Of a stretch of DNA of 64,000 bases, positions 1 through 8,179 are shown in pieces. How positions within the stretch are numbered: the first letter of the stretch is position 1; every line of letters begins with the position of its first letter. The stretch comes from Bradyrhizobium sp. 186 (lineage in GTDB: Bacteria; Pseudomonadota; Alphaproteobacteria; Rhizobiales; Xanthobacteraceae): the NCBI RefSeq assembly GCF_023101685.1, contig NZ_CP082164.1, forward strand, positions 1,798,001 through 1,862,000, in the 5' to 3' direction. The position numbers were made by a program, and so were the translations under genes. Below the pieces are notes generated by a model. The model made no database searches. It was given only the letters and a program-made list of their open reading frames with translations, and was not told where the DNA came from.

Positions 1-882
1 GGCGACGCCGCGGCCCGCAGGGATGAGAGACGTCCGCAGCGGCTCGGGCAGAATTTCGGTCGCGATCTGATGCGAGGTGACGGGAACGAGGCGCCGCCTG
101 AGCCAGGGTGTCGCCGTGCTGGTATAGCCGTTGGTTGCGATGACGACGCGTCTTGCGCGGATCTCACCGCGGCTAGTCACGATCCGGCAGCCGGCGCCCG
201 CGCGCTCGATCGATGTCACGCGGGTATGGCAGCTGAGCTTCGCTCCCGCGCCGAGGGCGGCCATCAGCAGTCCGCCGAAGAATTTCGCAGGGTGCAGATG
301 TCCCGCGCCGTTGATGAGCGCGCCGCCGACATAGACGTCGCTCGCGAGCTCCGTGCGCAGCGCGTTGCGATCCAGCATCCGCACGTCGCTGTCGGTATGG
401 GCGTTGAGCTTCGCGACTCGGCCCTCCCAGTTCCGGACCTGTGCGGCGGTCCAGGCGGCGGCGATGCGACCGCTGCGGCGATAGTCGCAATCAATGCCGT
501 GCCGCGCGATCAATGTATCGAGGAAGCGGTAGCCGGCCGCAGCCTCGCGCAGTCTATCCTCGGTCGCGGCCTTGCCGGCGGCCGCGGCCGCCGCACTGAT
601 GCGTTTGGACATGCTTTTGCCGACATTCACGCCGCCGGTGACCTGGCCGCCGCTCAGCGTGCTGGCGCCAATGCCGGGAAGCTCGGCCTCCAGCACGACC
701 ACCTCGGTCCCGTGCGCGGCGAGTTCGAGGGCACAGGATATGCCGGCATAGCCGGCACCGATGATTGCGACATCGGTCTCGTGCGGCAAGCTGCCGGCGC
801 CGGCGTCGTTCGGACGCCAGCCGTTCCACCAATAAGGCGTCTCGGAGAAATCCGGAGCGAAGATAGAGGACTGAACCGTCAT
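1..882 (-). CDS. FAD-dependent oxidoreductase (DadA/OrdL-like), C-terminus beyond window
   Basis: This is the N-terminal 294 residues of a DAO-superfamily flavoprotein. Such enzymes oxidise the C-N bond of amino acids or amines using FAD. Translating the minus strand from the ATG at 882 gives a start MTVQSSIFAP with a FETPYWW-like aromatic patch, then a dinucleotide-binding fold with GAGYAGISCALELA at about residues 43-56 followed by the acidic end of strand 2 (VVVLEAE). The motif RVVIATNGYTS further on is typical of the family. The frame stays open to base 1. The gene starts 18 bp after the stop of the MFS gene, so the two probably form one transcript for uptake and oxidation of a small substrate. 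The substrate cannot be read from sequence. Confidence 0.8.
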   Translation of the reverse strand, partial: MTVQSSIFAPDFSETPYWWNGWRPNDAGAGSLPHETDVAIIGAGYAGISCALELAAHGTEVVVLEAELPGIGASTLSGGQVTGGVNVGKSMSKRISAAAAAAGKAATEDRLREAAAGYRFLDTLIARHGIDCDYRRSGRIAAAWTAAQVRNWEGRVAKLNAHTDSDVRMLDRNALRTELASDVYVGGALINGAGHLHPAKFFGGLLMAALGAGAKLSCHTRVTSIERAGAGCRIVTSRGEIRARRVVIATNGYTSTATPWLRRRLVPVTSHQIATEILPEPLRTSLIPAGRGVA

Positions 883-900
883 CGTTGCATCGTCCCGGCG

Positions 901-2247
901 CTACGATACGGGATCGGCAACGGCCGCCGCCGGGACGACATAGGGCGCGGAGCGTCGCTCGTTGTAGTAGAGGAAGACGCTGACGAAGGAGATGGTCGCG
1001 ATGATCGCGACATAGCAGGGAACTGCGTAGGGTGTTCCCGTCCGCTCGATGAGGAATGCCGCAACCAGAGGCGCGGTCCCGCCGAACAGTGCGGTGCCGG
1101 TGTTGTAGGCGATCCCGCTCGCGGTCACGCGCATCTCCCGCGGGAACATGTCGACGAGTCCGATCGTCATGCCGCTGGTGATCAGCGGGTAGACCAGCAC
1201 GGGGATCACGGCGGCGGCGATCGCGCTCGCCGGCGTGGTGAAGCTTGCGCCATAGAAGGAGAGGAACATCGCGGGGATCACGAGGATGCAGCCGGCGAGC
1301 AGGGTCGGCCGCCGTCCCACGGTGTCGTTGACCCAGCCGTAGAGGATGGTGGTCGCCATCAGCACCAGTTGGGCAATGAAAATCGCCAGGGATGCGTGCG
1401 TCTCGCCGATCTTCACGAAGTTGATGAGATAGGTCGCAAGGAAGCCGAGCACGAGATAGTTCGACAGCGTGTGGCTCATGAGGATGCTGATGAAGAACAG
1501 CATGCGGCGCCACTGGCTGCGGACCACGGCCGAGAGGGGTGGTGCTTCCGTACGGAGACGACGGCGTTCTTCTTCGATTGCCAGAAACTCCGGCGATTCA
1601 TCGATCTGGTAGCGGATCCAGAGGCCCAGAAGCCCGAGCGGCACGCCAAGCCCGAACATCAGGCGCCAGCCCCAGCTTGCCATGCTCTCCGCACCGATGA
1701 CGGCCGAAACGAGCGTGAAGATGCCGACCGCGATCGCGGTGCCGGCATAGGCGGCCGCCGGGGAGAAAGAGGCCCGGAGCGCCCGATGCCTGCTGCTTCC
1801 TTGCTCGACGATATAGGCGGTCGCGGCCGTGTACTCGCCACCGGCGAAGAAGCCCTGCGCGAGCCGGCAGAAGACGAGAGATGCCGTGGCAAAGCTGCCG
1901 GCGACGGCGTAGCTCGGGAGAAAAGCGGTGATTGCAGTGACCAGGCACATGCCGCTCACCGAGATGAAAAGGGCCGAGCGGCGCCCCAGACGATCGCCGA
2001 CGCGGCCGAGAACGATCCCGCCGAGCGGCCGGATCAGGAAGCTCGACGCGTAGATCATCATCGTTTGCAGCAACGCCACGGTCGGGTCGCCGGGAGGGAA
2101 GAACGTCGTGGAGATGATCTTCGCCAGCAGGCCGAAGATCGCGAAATCCAGAAAGTCGATGAGATTTCCGGCCACGGCGCCGGAGATCGCCTTCAGCTGG
2201 AGGCGGCGGGTGATTGGGCCGGGGGCAGTCGCTCCGTCTCGGGTCAA
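901..2247 (-). CDS. MFS transporter, metabolite:H+ symporter (MHS) type
   Basis: A 448-residue, 12-helix inner-membrane carrier resembling the MHS group (ShiA, ProP and KgtP relatives). Seen: NLIDFLDFAIFG in helix 1, the loop motif GRVGDRLGRRSALF after helix 2, RLAQGFFAGGEYTAA in helix 4-5 (matches the RxxQGxxxGGE signature), and a second copy of the loop motif, GWVNDTVGRRPTLL, in the C-terminal half. The frame is open further upstream, but I place the start at the TTG at 2247. It has an AGGAG ribosome site 8 bases before it and gives a normal family length. It is co-directional with the FAD oxidoreductase and divergent from the IclR gene, which may control it. Substrate unknown. Confidence 0.82.
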   Translation of the reverse strand: MTRDGATAPGPITRRLQLKAISGAVAGNLIDFLDFAIFGLLAKIISTTFFPPGDPTVALLQTMMIYASSFLIRPLGGIVLGRVGDRLGRRSALFISVSGMCLVTAITAFLPSYAVAGSFATASLVFCRLAQGFFAGGEYTAATAYIVEQGSSRHRALRASFSPAAAYAGTAIAVGIFTLVSAVIGAESMASWGWRLMFGLGVPLGLLGLWIRYQIDESPEFLAIEEERRRLRTEAPPLSAVVRSQWRRMLFFISILMSHTLSNYLVLGFLATYLINFVKIGETHASLAIFIAQLVLMATTILYGWVNDTVGRRPTLLAGCILVIPAMFLSFYGASFTTPASAIAAAVIPVLVYPLITSGMTIGLVDMFPREMRVTASGIAYNTGTALFGGTAPLVAAFLIERTGTPYAVPCYVAIIATISFVSVFLYYNERRSAPYVVPAAAVADPVS

Positions 2248-2499
2248 AGCCAGTACTCCTGTTGTTGGACCCGTCCGCTCGCGCGGACCGTCGAGAACAA
2301 GCGCCGCATGTTTCTGTTGCCCCGGCTCAACAATCGTGCCACAATGCGGAACGTCGTTCCATTTATTGAAGCTAGCAAGGAAGCAGTGGCGTGGCAAGCG
2401 CTGTTAGGGAAAGCGCGCTTCATGCTATGGGCCGACCTCGCGGCCGTTGCGCAGGCACGCCGGAGGGCGGACGGCTGCACTGAAATCGCGGTCAGGGTG

Positions 2500-3234
2500 A
2501 TGAAGAGTCTCTTGAAGAGCCTGGAAGTTCTGGAAGCCGTCGCGGAGATGCAGCCGGTCGGCGTGAGCGAACTTGCGCGCCGCCTCGACCTGCCCAAAAC
2601 CACCACGCAGCGCATTCTGCAGACATTCGCCACGACCGGCTGGCTGCGCCCGGTCGGCGGGGAGGCAACTCGCTGGCAGATAGGCCATCGGGTGCTCCGC
2701 CTTCAGGTGCCGGAACTGCAGGGCGGGCAGCTCTATGTCGTGGCGCGCAAGCCGATGCAGGAACTACGCGACCAGGTCAACGAAACCGTGCATTTGTCGA
2801 TTCTGGACGGGCTCGACGCGATGGTCCTGATCGACCGCGAGGACTGCACCCAGAATGTCAGGACCTTCAGTCCTATCGGTGATCGATCGCCCATTCATGC
2901 GACGGCCATCGGCACGGCCGTGATGGCGCACCTGTCGCCCGACGAGATCGAGGCGATCATCCAGCGCGACCTGACGCGTTATACCGACAACACGATTACC
3001 GAACCTGCGGCGTTGCGCGCGGAGCTCGATCGCGTGCGTGAGCGCGGCTACTCGCTGAACCTTTGCTGCTATCGTCCTGCCGTCTGTGCCATCGGTGCCG
3101 CCATTCTCAATTCGCAAGGTCGCCCGGTCGGCGGTCTTTGCATCTCCATGCCCGCCTCCCGCTATGTCAATGATCACGAAAAGATCTGGGGCGGCTTGGT
3201 CAACGCGGCGGCGCGCAAGATCAGTATCGGATGA
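2500..3234 (+). CDS. IclR-family transcriptional regulator
   Basis: A 244-residue regulator. The N-terminal winged helix reads SLEVLEAVAEMQPVGVSELA, then RRLDLPKTTTQRILQTF as the recognition helix region. The remainder is the GAF-like IclR effector domain (residues about 80-240), with HLSILDGLDAMVL and the signature near PIHATAIGTAVMAHL. The start is the ATG at 2500, preceded by GTG at 2497; a very long open frame upstream is antisense to the transporter and is not coding. Its divergent position suggests local control of the MFS/oxidoreductase pair from the shared 250-bp intergenic region. The effector is unknown. Confidence 0.85.
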   Translation: MKSLLKSLEVLEAVAEMQPVGVSELARRLDLPKTTTQRILQTFATTGWLRPVGGEATRWQIGHRVLRLQVPELQGGQLYVVARKPMQELRDQVNETVHLSILDGLDAMVLIDREDCTQNVRTFSPIGDRSPIHATAIGTAVMAHLSPDEIEAIIQRDLTRYTDNTITEPAALRAELDRVRERGYSLNLCCYRPAVCAIGAAILNSQGRPVGGLCISMPASRYVNDHEKIWGGLVNAAARKISIG

Positions 3235-3539
3235 CATGGCCAGCTTATACCTAACGCCCCGCAGAGTTGCCGGCCAGTTGTGGGAGGGCGGCTTCTAGCC
3301 CAAAGCGAACATCGCGCCCTTTAGCGACCCAGGGGCGGATGCCCATACAAGGTATGCTATTCAAGCTCGCAATCGGATCGGAAAAACAAGATCGCCGACC
3401 GCGTCGGTCAACTCGACGCACTCGTCAAGCCGCTGCATGGAACAGTAGTTTGAGATGGTTGCAGGTCCCCGATTTGAACCCACCGCTTAGGCGGACGATC
3501 GGAGGAAATATCGCAGATTTGCGTCGTGTGGGGAAAAGC

Positions 3540-3560
3540 GGTAGCGGTCTCCCGCTACCA
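3540..3560. repeat. Perfect hairpin ending in a tRNA-Met 3'-end-like 13-mer (possible att remnant)
   Basis: GGTAGCGG-TCTC-CCGCTACC is a perfect 8-bp stem with a 4-base loop. The bases 3548-3560 (TCTCCCGCTACCA) recur in the same orientation at 13368-13380, at the 3' end of a degenerate tRNA-Met. The site lies just beyond the truncated end of a serine-recombinase fragment. An attachment-site origin is inference. Confidence 0.4.
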
Positions 3561-3589
3561 TGTATCTCCCACTACGGATTGCTTGGGGA

Positions 3590-3717
3590 AACACCAGCGT
3601 GATGACGGGCGGAGCCTCCTCGAGGGCTGCGAGCTCGGCTTCAACTTGAAGCCGCTGGGCTTTGAGTTCCGCGATGCGCTCACGAGCATCATCGTCTCCA
3701 ATGATCTGCTTGACGAC
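3590..3717 (-). pseudogene. Serine recombinase, C-terminal coiled-coil fragment
   Basis: Minus-strand translation just inside the IS gives LVVKQIIGDDDARERIAEL followed by KAQRLQVEAELAALEEAPP and VITL. I recognise this as the coiled-coil tail region of large serine recombinases (resolvase/recombinase/zinc-ribbon family) common in rhizobia. Homology stops near 3590 and the rest of the tail is missing. Its upstream continuation lies on the other side of the IS and the RIME-like repeat at 4758-4985. Reading across both insertions rejoins IDL to VVKQIIGDD without loss. The gene is dead. Confidence 0.65.
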
Positions 3718-4656
3718 TAAGAGTCTGTCCGGGATCATGCTGTTTTTTGGCAGAGCTTTCGCAGCATGAGGCGGATTGAGGCGAGGCGCAAGAACGCCAA
3801 TGCCTTTCGGTTGAGGCACTCCCAATCCTTGGCCAAACGGCGGCAGCGGTTGAGCCAGGCGATGGTGCGTTCGACGATCCATCGCTTGGGCAAGATCGCA
3901 AAACTCTTTGCTGTATCGGAGCGCTTGACGATCTCGACGTCGATTTGCCGGAGGATTTTGCGAACGGCGGACTGAAAGATCGGCCCCTGATAGCCGCCGT
4001 CAGCATAGAGCTTCAGCAGGAATGGATGCAGGCCAAACAGCGTGGCCATCACCAGCACCCCACCGTCACGATCCTGGATGTCCGCCGAATGCACGAGGGC
4101 GTGGAGCAGCAAGCCTTGAGTATCGACTAGGATGTGGCGCTTCTTGCCCTTGATCTTCTTGCCCGCATCGTAGCCATGCGGGTCGATCCACGCCCCCCTT
4201 TTTCCGCGCTCTTGACGCTTTGACTGTCGATGATGGCGGCGCTCGGGCTGGGTTCTCGGTTAGCCAATTCTCGACATTGTACATAGAGCGCGTGATGGAT
4301 GCGATCGAGCGTGCCGTTCCAAGCCCACAAGTCAAAATAGTCGTGCACCGTGCTGCGTGGCGGCAGGTCCTTCGGGATCGCTCGCCATTGGCAACCGGTG
4401 CTCAGCACATACATCAGGCCATTGATCACCTCGCGCACATCGACCGTGCGCTTGTTGCCGCCTCGCTTGGCTGGCGCAATCAGCGGCTCCACCAACGCCC
4501 ATTCCTCATCAGTCAAATCGCTTGGATAGCGTAGCCGGCTTCGGTCGTAACGACCGCGGTTCTCCTTCGTCCACATGGGCGCCCCTTCGAATCGGACCGC
4601 CACCCTTGAATCACAAATGATTCCGATGATTCAAGATGTTCCCGGACAGACACTAA
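3718..4656 (-). mobile_element. IS5-family (IS427-like) insertion sequence with TAA target duplication
   Basis: The element spans 3721-4653 (933 bp). Its ends are GAGTCTGTCCGGGATCATG at the left and, read inward from the right, GTGTCTGTCCGGGAACATC: 15-18 bp imperfect inverted repeats. TAA flanks both sides (3718-3720 and 4654-4656), a 3-bp direct duplication as expected for IS427/IS1031-type elements. It carries a two-frame DDE transposase. It inserted at the edge of a RIME-like repeat that already interrupted a recombinase gene. The matched duplications suggest a recent single insertion, and nothing obvious shows it has lost mobility. Confidence 0.88.
3735..4576 (-). CDS. IS5-family transposase, OrfA/OrfB joined by probable -1 frameshift
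   Basis: OrfA (4576 down to 4127) begins MWTKENRGRYDRSRLRYPSD and holds the first catalytic Asp in AAIIDSQSVKSAEKGG. OrfB (ending at 3735) holds the second Asp in KLYADGGYQGP and the Glu in RWIVERTIAWLNRCRRL, so the DDE triad is complete only when the frames are joined. Both frames meet at a run that reads A5G6 on the minus strand (4203 to 4193). One base of -1 slippage there yields EKGGAWIDPHGYDAGKK, the normal family sequence. Two-ORF organisation with frameshifting is known in the IS427 group, so I treat this as programmed rather than broken. The fused protein would be about 280 residues. A start further upstream (4603) is possible but lacks support. Confidence 0.82.
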
Positions 4657-4757
4657 AACACGATGAGATGAGGATGAATCATCATCGCGCTTTAGGTTGT
4701 TGTTTGAGCACGATCTTTTCGGAAAACCGCTTCGCACAGTTCCGGATCATGCTCTAG
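4654..4757. repeat. RIME1-like rhizobial palindromic repeat
   Basis: Read on the minus strand, the stretch begins CTAGAGCATGATCCGGAA, has GAAGCGGTTTTCCGAAAAGA, then the arm CTAAAGCGCGATGATG, and ends in a partner arm CATCGTGTTTTAG. I recognise this layout from the RIME1 intergenic elements of Rhizobium and relatives, about 105 bp with two large palindromes. It sits inside a recombinase reading frame, and the IS427-like element lies exactly at its far edge. Family identity is from recall; the palindromic structure is visible. Confidence 0.72.
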
Positions 4758-4985
4758 CTAGGTCGATGTTGCGCTGGCGTTCGCTCTCGATCCGGGACCG
4801 CTTCGCCTCAAGCTTTACGCGCGTGGATGTCGAACTCGCTGCCAAGCGCTGCCGCTCCTCGTTGTAATTGCGAGCGTAGGCTTCTATGAGGCGCGGATCA
4901 TTTAGTTCTTCGCACATACCGTTCAATGCGGCCCTCTCGACATAGGGCAAATAGACGATCCGGCGATTGAACAACTCCCGTTTTC
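4758..4985 (-). pseudogene. Serine recombinase, central fragment
   Basis: The minus-strand frame that runs on to a stop at 4747 contains RELFNRRIVYLPYVERAALN, then CEELNDPRLIEAYARNYNEE and a coiled-coil start KLEAKRSRIESERQRNIDL. This is the segment of a large serine recombinase that directly precedes the fragment at 3590-3717. The RIME-like repeat interrupts it after IDL and supplies the stop codon. On its upstream side the frame changes abruptly to LysR-type sequence, so the resolvase catalytic N-terminus is gone. Confidence 0.62.
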
Positions 4986-5205
4986 GCGCACTCCAGAGTG
5001 GGCGAACGTTATTGTCCGGCAGCGGAATGTTCCCTGTCACGATGAGAACGTCCGCCGTGCCATCTCGCAGTGCCGTCGCGAGCTGCGTTCGCGACCGATC
5101 GACCGTTGCGAGTTCGATACGAGGATGCCGATTCTTGAATTCAGTCAGAGTCGCTCGCAGATTGCCGGCGGATATGGAGGTGCAAAAGCCGATCGATGAA
5201 GTCAT
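4986..5205 (-). pseudogene. LysR-family regulator fragment fused to recombinase remnant
   Basis: The stretch reads IGFCTSISAGNLRATLTEF, then ELATVDRSRTQLATALRDGT and DVLIVTGNIPLPDNNVRPLW. This is the start of a LysR-type substrate-binding domain (strand 1 and the first lobe). The DNA-binding half and most of the effector domain are missing. It continues in frame into the recombinase remnant, producing a 152-residue chimeric frame (4747-5205) that is a junction artefact rather than a designed fusion. Confidence 0.55.
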
Positions 5206-5341
5206 TCAATTTATTCCGAAGTCCGAGCTTGAGCGGGCTCGCTTAATTCGAGAAGCGCGCGCGATATACGACAGCATCTTCCCGCCGGCCGATGCGATCA
5301 GCGAGCAGGGGAACGACAAGACGCTGCTTAGTCAGGGTTAA
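5174..5341 (+). pseudogene. Small conserved-looking protein, 5' end replaced
   Basis: The plus-strand frame reads VIQFIPKSELERARLIREAR then AIYDSIFPPADAISEQGNDK before stopping. I believe similar short proteins of unknown function occur near mobile elements in Bradyrhizobium, but this is recall only. The first residues overlap the LysR fragment on the other strand, so the native start codon was probably lost at that junction. The ATG at 5174 would give 55 residues. No known domain is visible. Confidence 0.35.
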
Positions 5342-5461
5342 TTTTGGACCGCCCACCGGTGCCGGGACCCATCCGTGATCGAGTCTCCGTCCGTAGTGCG
5401 TGGCGGCAATGACGCGCTTCAATCGTGTCAGGCTATGAAACGCGGCTTTCACGGCGGGCCG

Positions 5462-5977
5462 TCAGGCCGCTTGCTTCCGAGTCTTTGGCTTCGGCTTTTT
5501 ATCGAGAGAAGCTTTCTCTAATGCCGGGCGAGCGCCGGGACCCGGATGGACATGAACTTCCTTGGCCGAAAGCGGTTCGCCGCATTCCGAACACACCATC
5601 ACGGGATCGAACATCTTGCCGCACTTGCGGTGCTCATGCAGTAGGGGGCGTCCGCGTTCGTCGACCATGTGGATGTCGCCCCAATGGACGAGCGCCATCA
5701 TGATCGGATAGAGATCGAGGCCCTTTTGCGTCAGGATGTACTCGTGGCGTTTGGGCGATTCCTGATATGGAATGCGGCGCAGCACTCCCTGCCGAACCAG
5801 CTTTTTCAGCCGTTCTGCGAGCAAGTGGCGCGTGATTCCAAGTGCTGACTGAAAGCCCTCGAAGCGGCGCGTGCGCAGGAAGCATTCGCGGAGGATCAGA
5901 AGCGTCCAACGGTCGCCGATCACGCCAATGGTTCGAGCCATCGAACATGGTTCTTCCTCGAGTTCATCCCATTTCAT
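5462..5977 (-). CDS. HxlR-family winged-helix regulator
   Basis: A 171-residue protein that starts MKWDELEEEPCSMARTIGVI. It shows the HxlR signature GDRWTLLILRECFLRTRRFE, then ITRHLLAERLKKLVRQGVL and the wing YILTQKGLDLYPIMMAL. Cys12 sits in the N-terminal CS motif often used for redox or electrophile sensing in this family. The C-terminal extension has CSECGEPL, a possible zinc knuckle together with CGKMF, and a basic KKPKPKTRK tail. The start at 5977 follows a GAGAGCAGGA stretch; a longer frame to 6073 lacks conserved residues. It is divergent from the isomerase gene, and a GTTC-N7-GAAC palindrome between them is a candidate operator. Confidence 0.85.
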   Translation of the reverse strand: MKWDELEEEPCSMARTIGVIGDRWTLLILRECFLRTRRFEGFQSALGITRHLLAERLKKLVRQGVLRRIPYQESPKRHEYILTQKGLDLYPIMMALVHWGDIHMVDERGRPLLHEHRKCGKMFDPVMVCSECGEPLSAKEVHVHPGPGARPALEKASLDKKPKPKTRKQAA

Positions 5978-6117
5978 TCCTGCTCTCCGGTCGTCCGGCG
6001 CTGTTCCGCTCGAATCATCCAGGGAACCGCAGTCTAGTTCTACCATTCTAGATAGGTACTCAATTTCAAACAATACCCGGTTATCAGTTCAAACTAGGTG
6101 TAATTCAGTGGGCTTTG

Positions 6118-6138
6118 ACAGTTCACTTTAAGAACTGT
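6118..6138. promoter_or_regulatory. Perfect inverted repeat, candidate HxlR operator
   Basis: ACAGTTC-ACTTTAA-GAACTGT has perfect 7-bp arms around a 7-bp spacer. It lies between the HxlR gene and the isomerase gene. The core GTTC-N7-GAAC recurs at 9763-9777 in the other control region of this cluster, which supports a shared regulator. Confidence 0.5.
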
Positions 6139-6216
6139 AAGGACGATTAGTAGCCATGGGCCAGCGTGAGGACCATCAGGCGCGACCATTCATCTCGCTC
6201 TACGGGAGGAGCTGAT

Positions 6217-6849
6217 ATGTCCCTGAAAGTTGAATTCCTGTTCGATTTCGGCAGCCCGAACGCTTACCTGGCAGAGCTGGTCCTTCCGGGAATCGAACGG
6301 CGCACTGGCGTGAAATTCGACTATGTCCCGGTTCTGCTCGGCGGCATCTTCAAGGCGACGGGCAACATGTCGCCGTTCGACTCGCTTCGCGGCATCAAGA
6401 ACAAGCCGGAATACCAGGCGCTGGAGACCCAGCGCTTCATTCGGCGCCATAACGCAACGAAGTTCAGCTCCAATCCGTTCTTTCCGGTCAACACCCTGAT
6501 GCTGATGCGCGGCGCCGTTGCGGCCCAGTTCGAAGGCATGTTCGAACCCTATTTCCGCGCCGCCTATCACCACATGTGGGAAGAGCCGAAGAAGATGGAT
6601 GACCTCGAAACCTTCCGGAACGCATTCATCTCCTCAGGCGTCGATATCGACCGGCTGATTGCGCGTGCGCAGCAGGATGACGTCAAGAAGGGGTTGATCG
6701 ATCGGACCACCGAGGCGGTCAACCGCGGTGCATTCGGCTCGCCGACTTTCTTCGTTGGAAAGGAAATGTTCTTCGGCAAGGACCAGCTCCGTGACGTCGA
6801 GGAGTCGATCGTCGAACAGACCAGCCAGCCGGTTTCGAAAACGGCCTAA
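6217..6849 (+). CDS. 2-hydroxychromene-2-carboxylate isomerase-like, DsbA-family protein
   Basis: A 210-residue thioredoxin-fold protein of the kappa-class GST/HCCA isomerase group. These enzymes use glutathione to isomerise cis-enone intermediates of aromatic-ring breakdown. It begins VEFLFDFGSPNAYLAEL, with Ser in the position that activates glutathione, then DYVPVLLGGIFKATGNMSPF and near the C-terminus AFGSPTFFVGKEMFFGKDQL, which contains the cis-Pro of the GSH site. The ATG at 6217 follows GGGAGGAGC. It is the first gene on the plus side of the HxlR control region and is probably cotranscribed with the CoA-transferase 88 bp on. Actual substrate unknown. Confidence 0.82.
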   Translation: MSLKVEFLFDFGSPNAYLAELVLPGIERRTGVKFDYVPVLLGGIFKATGNMSPFDSLRGIKNKPEYQALETQRFIRRHNATKFSSNPFFPVNTLMLMRGAVAAQFEGMFEPYFRAAYHHMWEEPKKMDDLETFRNAFISSGVDIDRLIARAQQDDVKKGLIDRTTEAVNRGAFGSPTFFVGKEMFFGKDQLRDVEESIVEQTSQPVSKTA

Positions 6850-6937
6850 GGTTGTGAACTGAGGCCTGTCGGGCCGAAGTCCCGGGCCTGCATGACGAAA
6901 ACTCAGTCGGCCCCGCAGTAAAGTAAACTCAGGGAGA

Positions 6938-8143
6938 ATGTCCATGCCTGGCCCACTTAGCGGTGTTCGCGTCCTCGATTTGACAGGCGTGGTGTCGGGC
7001 CCGTTCGCGACCATGTTTCTGGCGGATCAGGGCGCCGACGTCCTGAAGATCGAGCCGATCGGCGGCGATATTACCCGCCGCAGCCGTGCCACCATCGACA
7101 AGGATGGCGAGTTCTCGGCGCTGTTCATCTCCTCCAATCGCGGCAAGCGTTCGCTGTCGATCGACATCAAGAGCACGGCCGGCCGCGAGGTGCTCGCGAA
7201 GCTGGTCGCGCAGGCTGATGTGCTGGTGCAGAACTTCCGCCCCGGGACCATGGAGCGCCTCGGGCTCGGCGTCGAGGAGTTGCGCCTGCGGTATCCACGC
7301 CTGATCTACGTCTCGATCAGCGGCGTCGGCGATACCGGCCCGTACGTGAAGAAGCGCGTCTACGATCCGATCATTCAGGGCCTGTCCGGCTTCGCCGATA
7401 TCCAGTCGCAGCCGGTCACGAACCGTCCGCAAATGATCCGCACAATCGTATGCGACAAGACCACGGCGGTGTTCACCGCACAGGCGGTGGCGGCGGCGCT
7501 CTACGCTCGCGAGAAGACCGGGCAGGGCGATCATATTCAGGTTGCGATGCTGGATGCGATGCTCTCGTATTTGTGGCCGGAAGGCATGATGCAGTACACG
7601 GTGGTGGGAGCTGAGGCCACCGCTGCCGATCCCAACGATCGGCCCGATCTCGTGTTCAAGACCAGCGACGGCTACATCACGGCCGGTACCATTTCGGATT
7701 CCGAATGGCAGGGGTTTTGCCGCGCCTCCGGCGATCCCGAGCTTGCCAAGGATCCTCGGTTTGCGACGCCATCGGCGCGTTCAGTCAACGCCACGGCCCG
7801 CATCAACAAGATGGCGGAGTATATCGGCCAGCGCACCACTGCCGAATGGCTGGAGCGCCTGGACGCCGCTGACGTCCCTTGCGCACCGATCTTGCGGCGG
7901 GGCGAGATCATCCACAATGAGCAGGTGATCGCGCGCCAAATCATCGCGGAGTTCGATCAGCCGAAAGTCGGGCGGGTGCGGCAGCCGAAGCCGGCGGCCC
8001 GCTTTGAGGTCAATGAGGCCGCGATTGGCGGGCCTGCTCCCCGGGTCGGCGAACACTCGCGCGACGTGTTGCGCGAGCTGGGCTACGACGACGTTGCCAT
8101 CGATAAGATGGTCGCCGAGCGCAGCGTACGTGTGGTGGTATAG
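6938..8143 (+). CDS. Class III CoA-transferase (CaiB/BaiF family)
   Basis: A 401-residue protein transferring CoA between a donor thioester and a carboxylic acid. Motifs: PGPLSGVRVLDLTGVVSGPF and LADQGADVLKIEPIGGD at the N-terminus, NRGKRSLSIDIKS, LVQNFRPGTMERLGLG, and the loop YDPIIQGLSGFADIQ. In this family the catalytic Asp forms an acyl-anhydride, and an Asp occurs at the expected distance in TGQGDHIQVAMLDAML. Length is normal. A GGGAG ribosome site precedes 6938. Within the cluster it would activate the acid that the acyl-CoA ligase and dehydrogenase otherwise handle. Confidence 0.88.
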   Translation: MSMPGPLSGVRVLDLTGVVSGPFATMFLADQGADVLKIEPIGGDITRRSRATIDKDGEFSALFISSNRGKRSLSIDIKSTAGREVLAKLVAQADVLVQNFRPGTMERLGLGVEELRLRYPRLIYVSISGVGDTGPYVKKRVYDPIIQGLSGFADIQSQPVTNRPQMIRTIVCDKTTAVFTAQAVAAALYAREKTGQGDHIQVAMLDAMLSYLWPEGMMQYTVVGAEATAADPNDRPDLVFKTSDGYITAGTISDSEWQGFCRASGDPELAKDPRFATPSARSVNATARINKMAEYIGQRTTAEWLERLDAADVPCAPILRRGEIIHNEQVIARQIIAEFDQPKVGRVRQPKPAARFEVNEAAIGGPAPRVGEHSRDVLRELGYDDVAIDKMVAERSVRVVV

Positions 8144-8179
8144 TCCCGAAGCCTTCCTCGCGCGAGTGGTGGGCGGTTT

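Noticed and set aside
70..2499. Very long plus-strand open frame upstream of and fused to the IclR gene
   Set aside because: It is antisense to the oxidoreductase and MFS genes, has skewed Arg/Gly/Asp-rich composition and no domain; only the part from 2500 is real.
3462..3490. TTTGAACCC stretch resembling a tRNA T-arm on the minus strand
   Set aside because: The flanking bases do not form a T-stem and no D- or anticodon arm lies at the expected distance.
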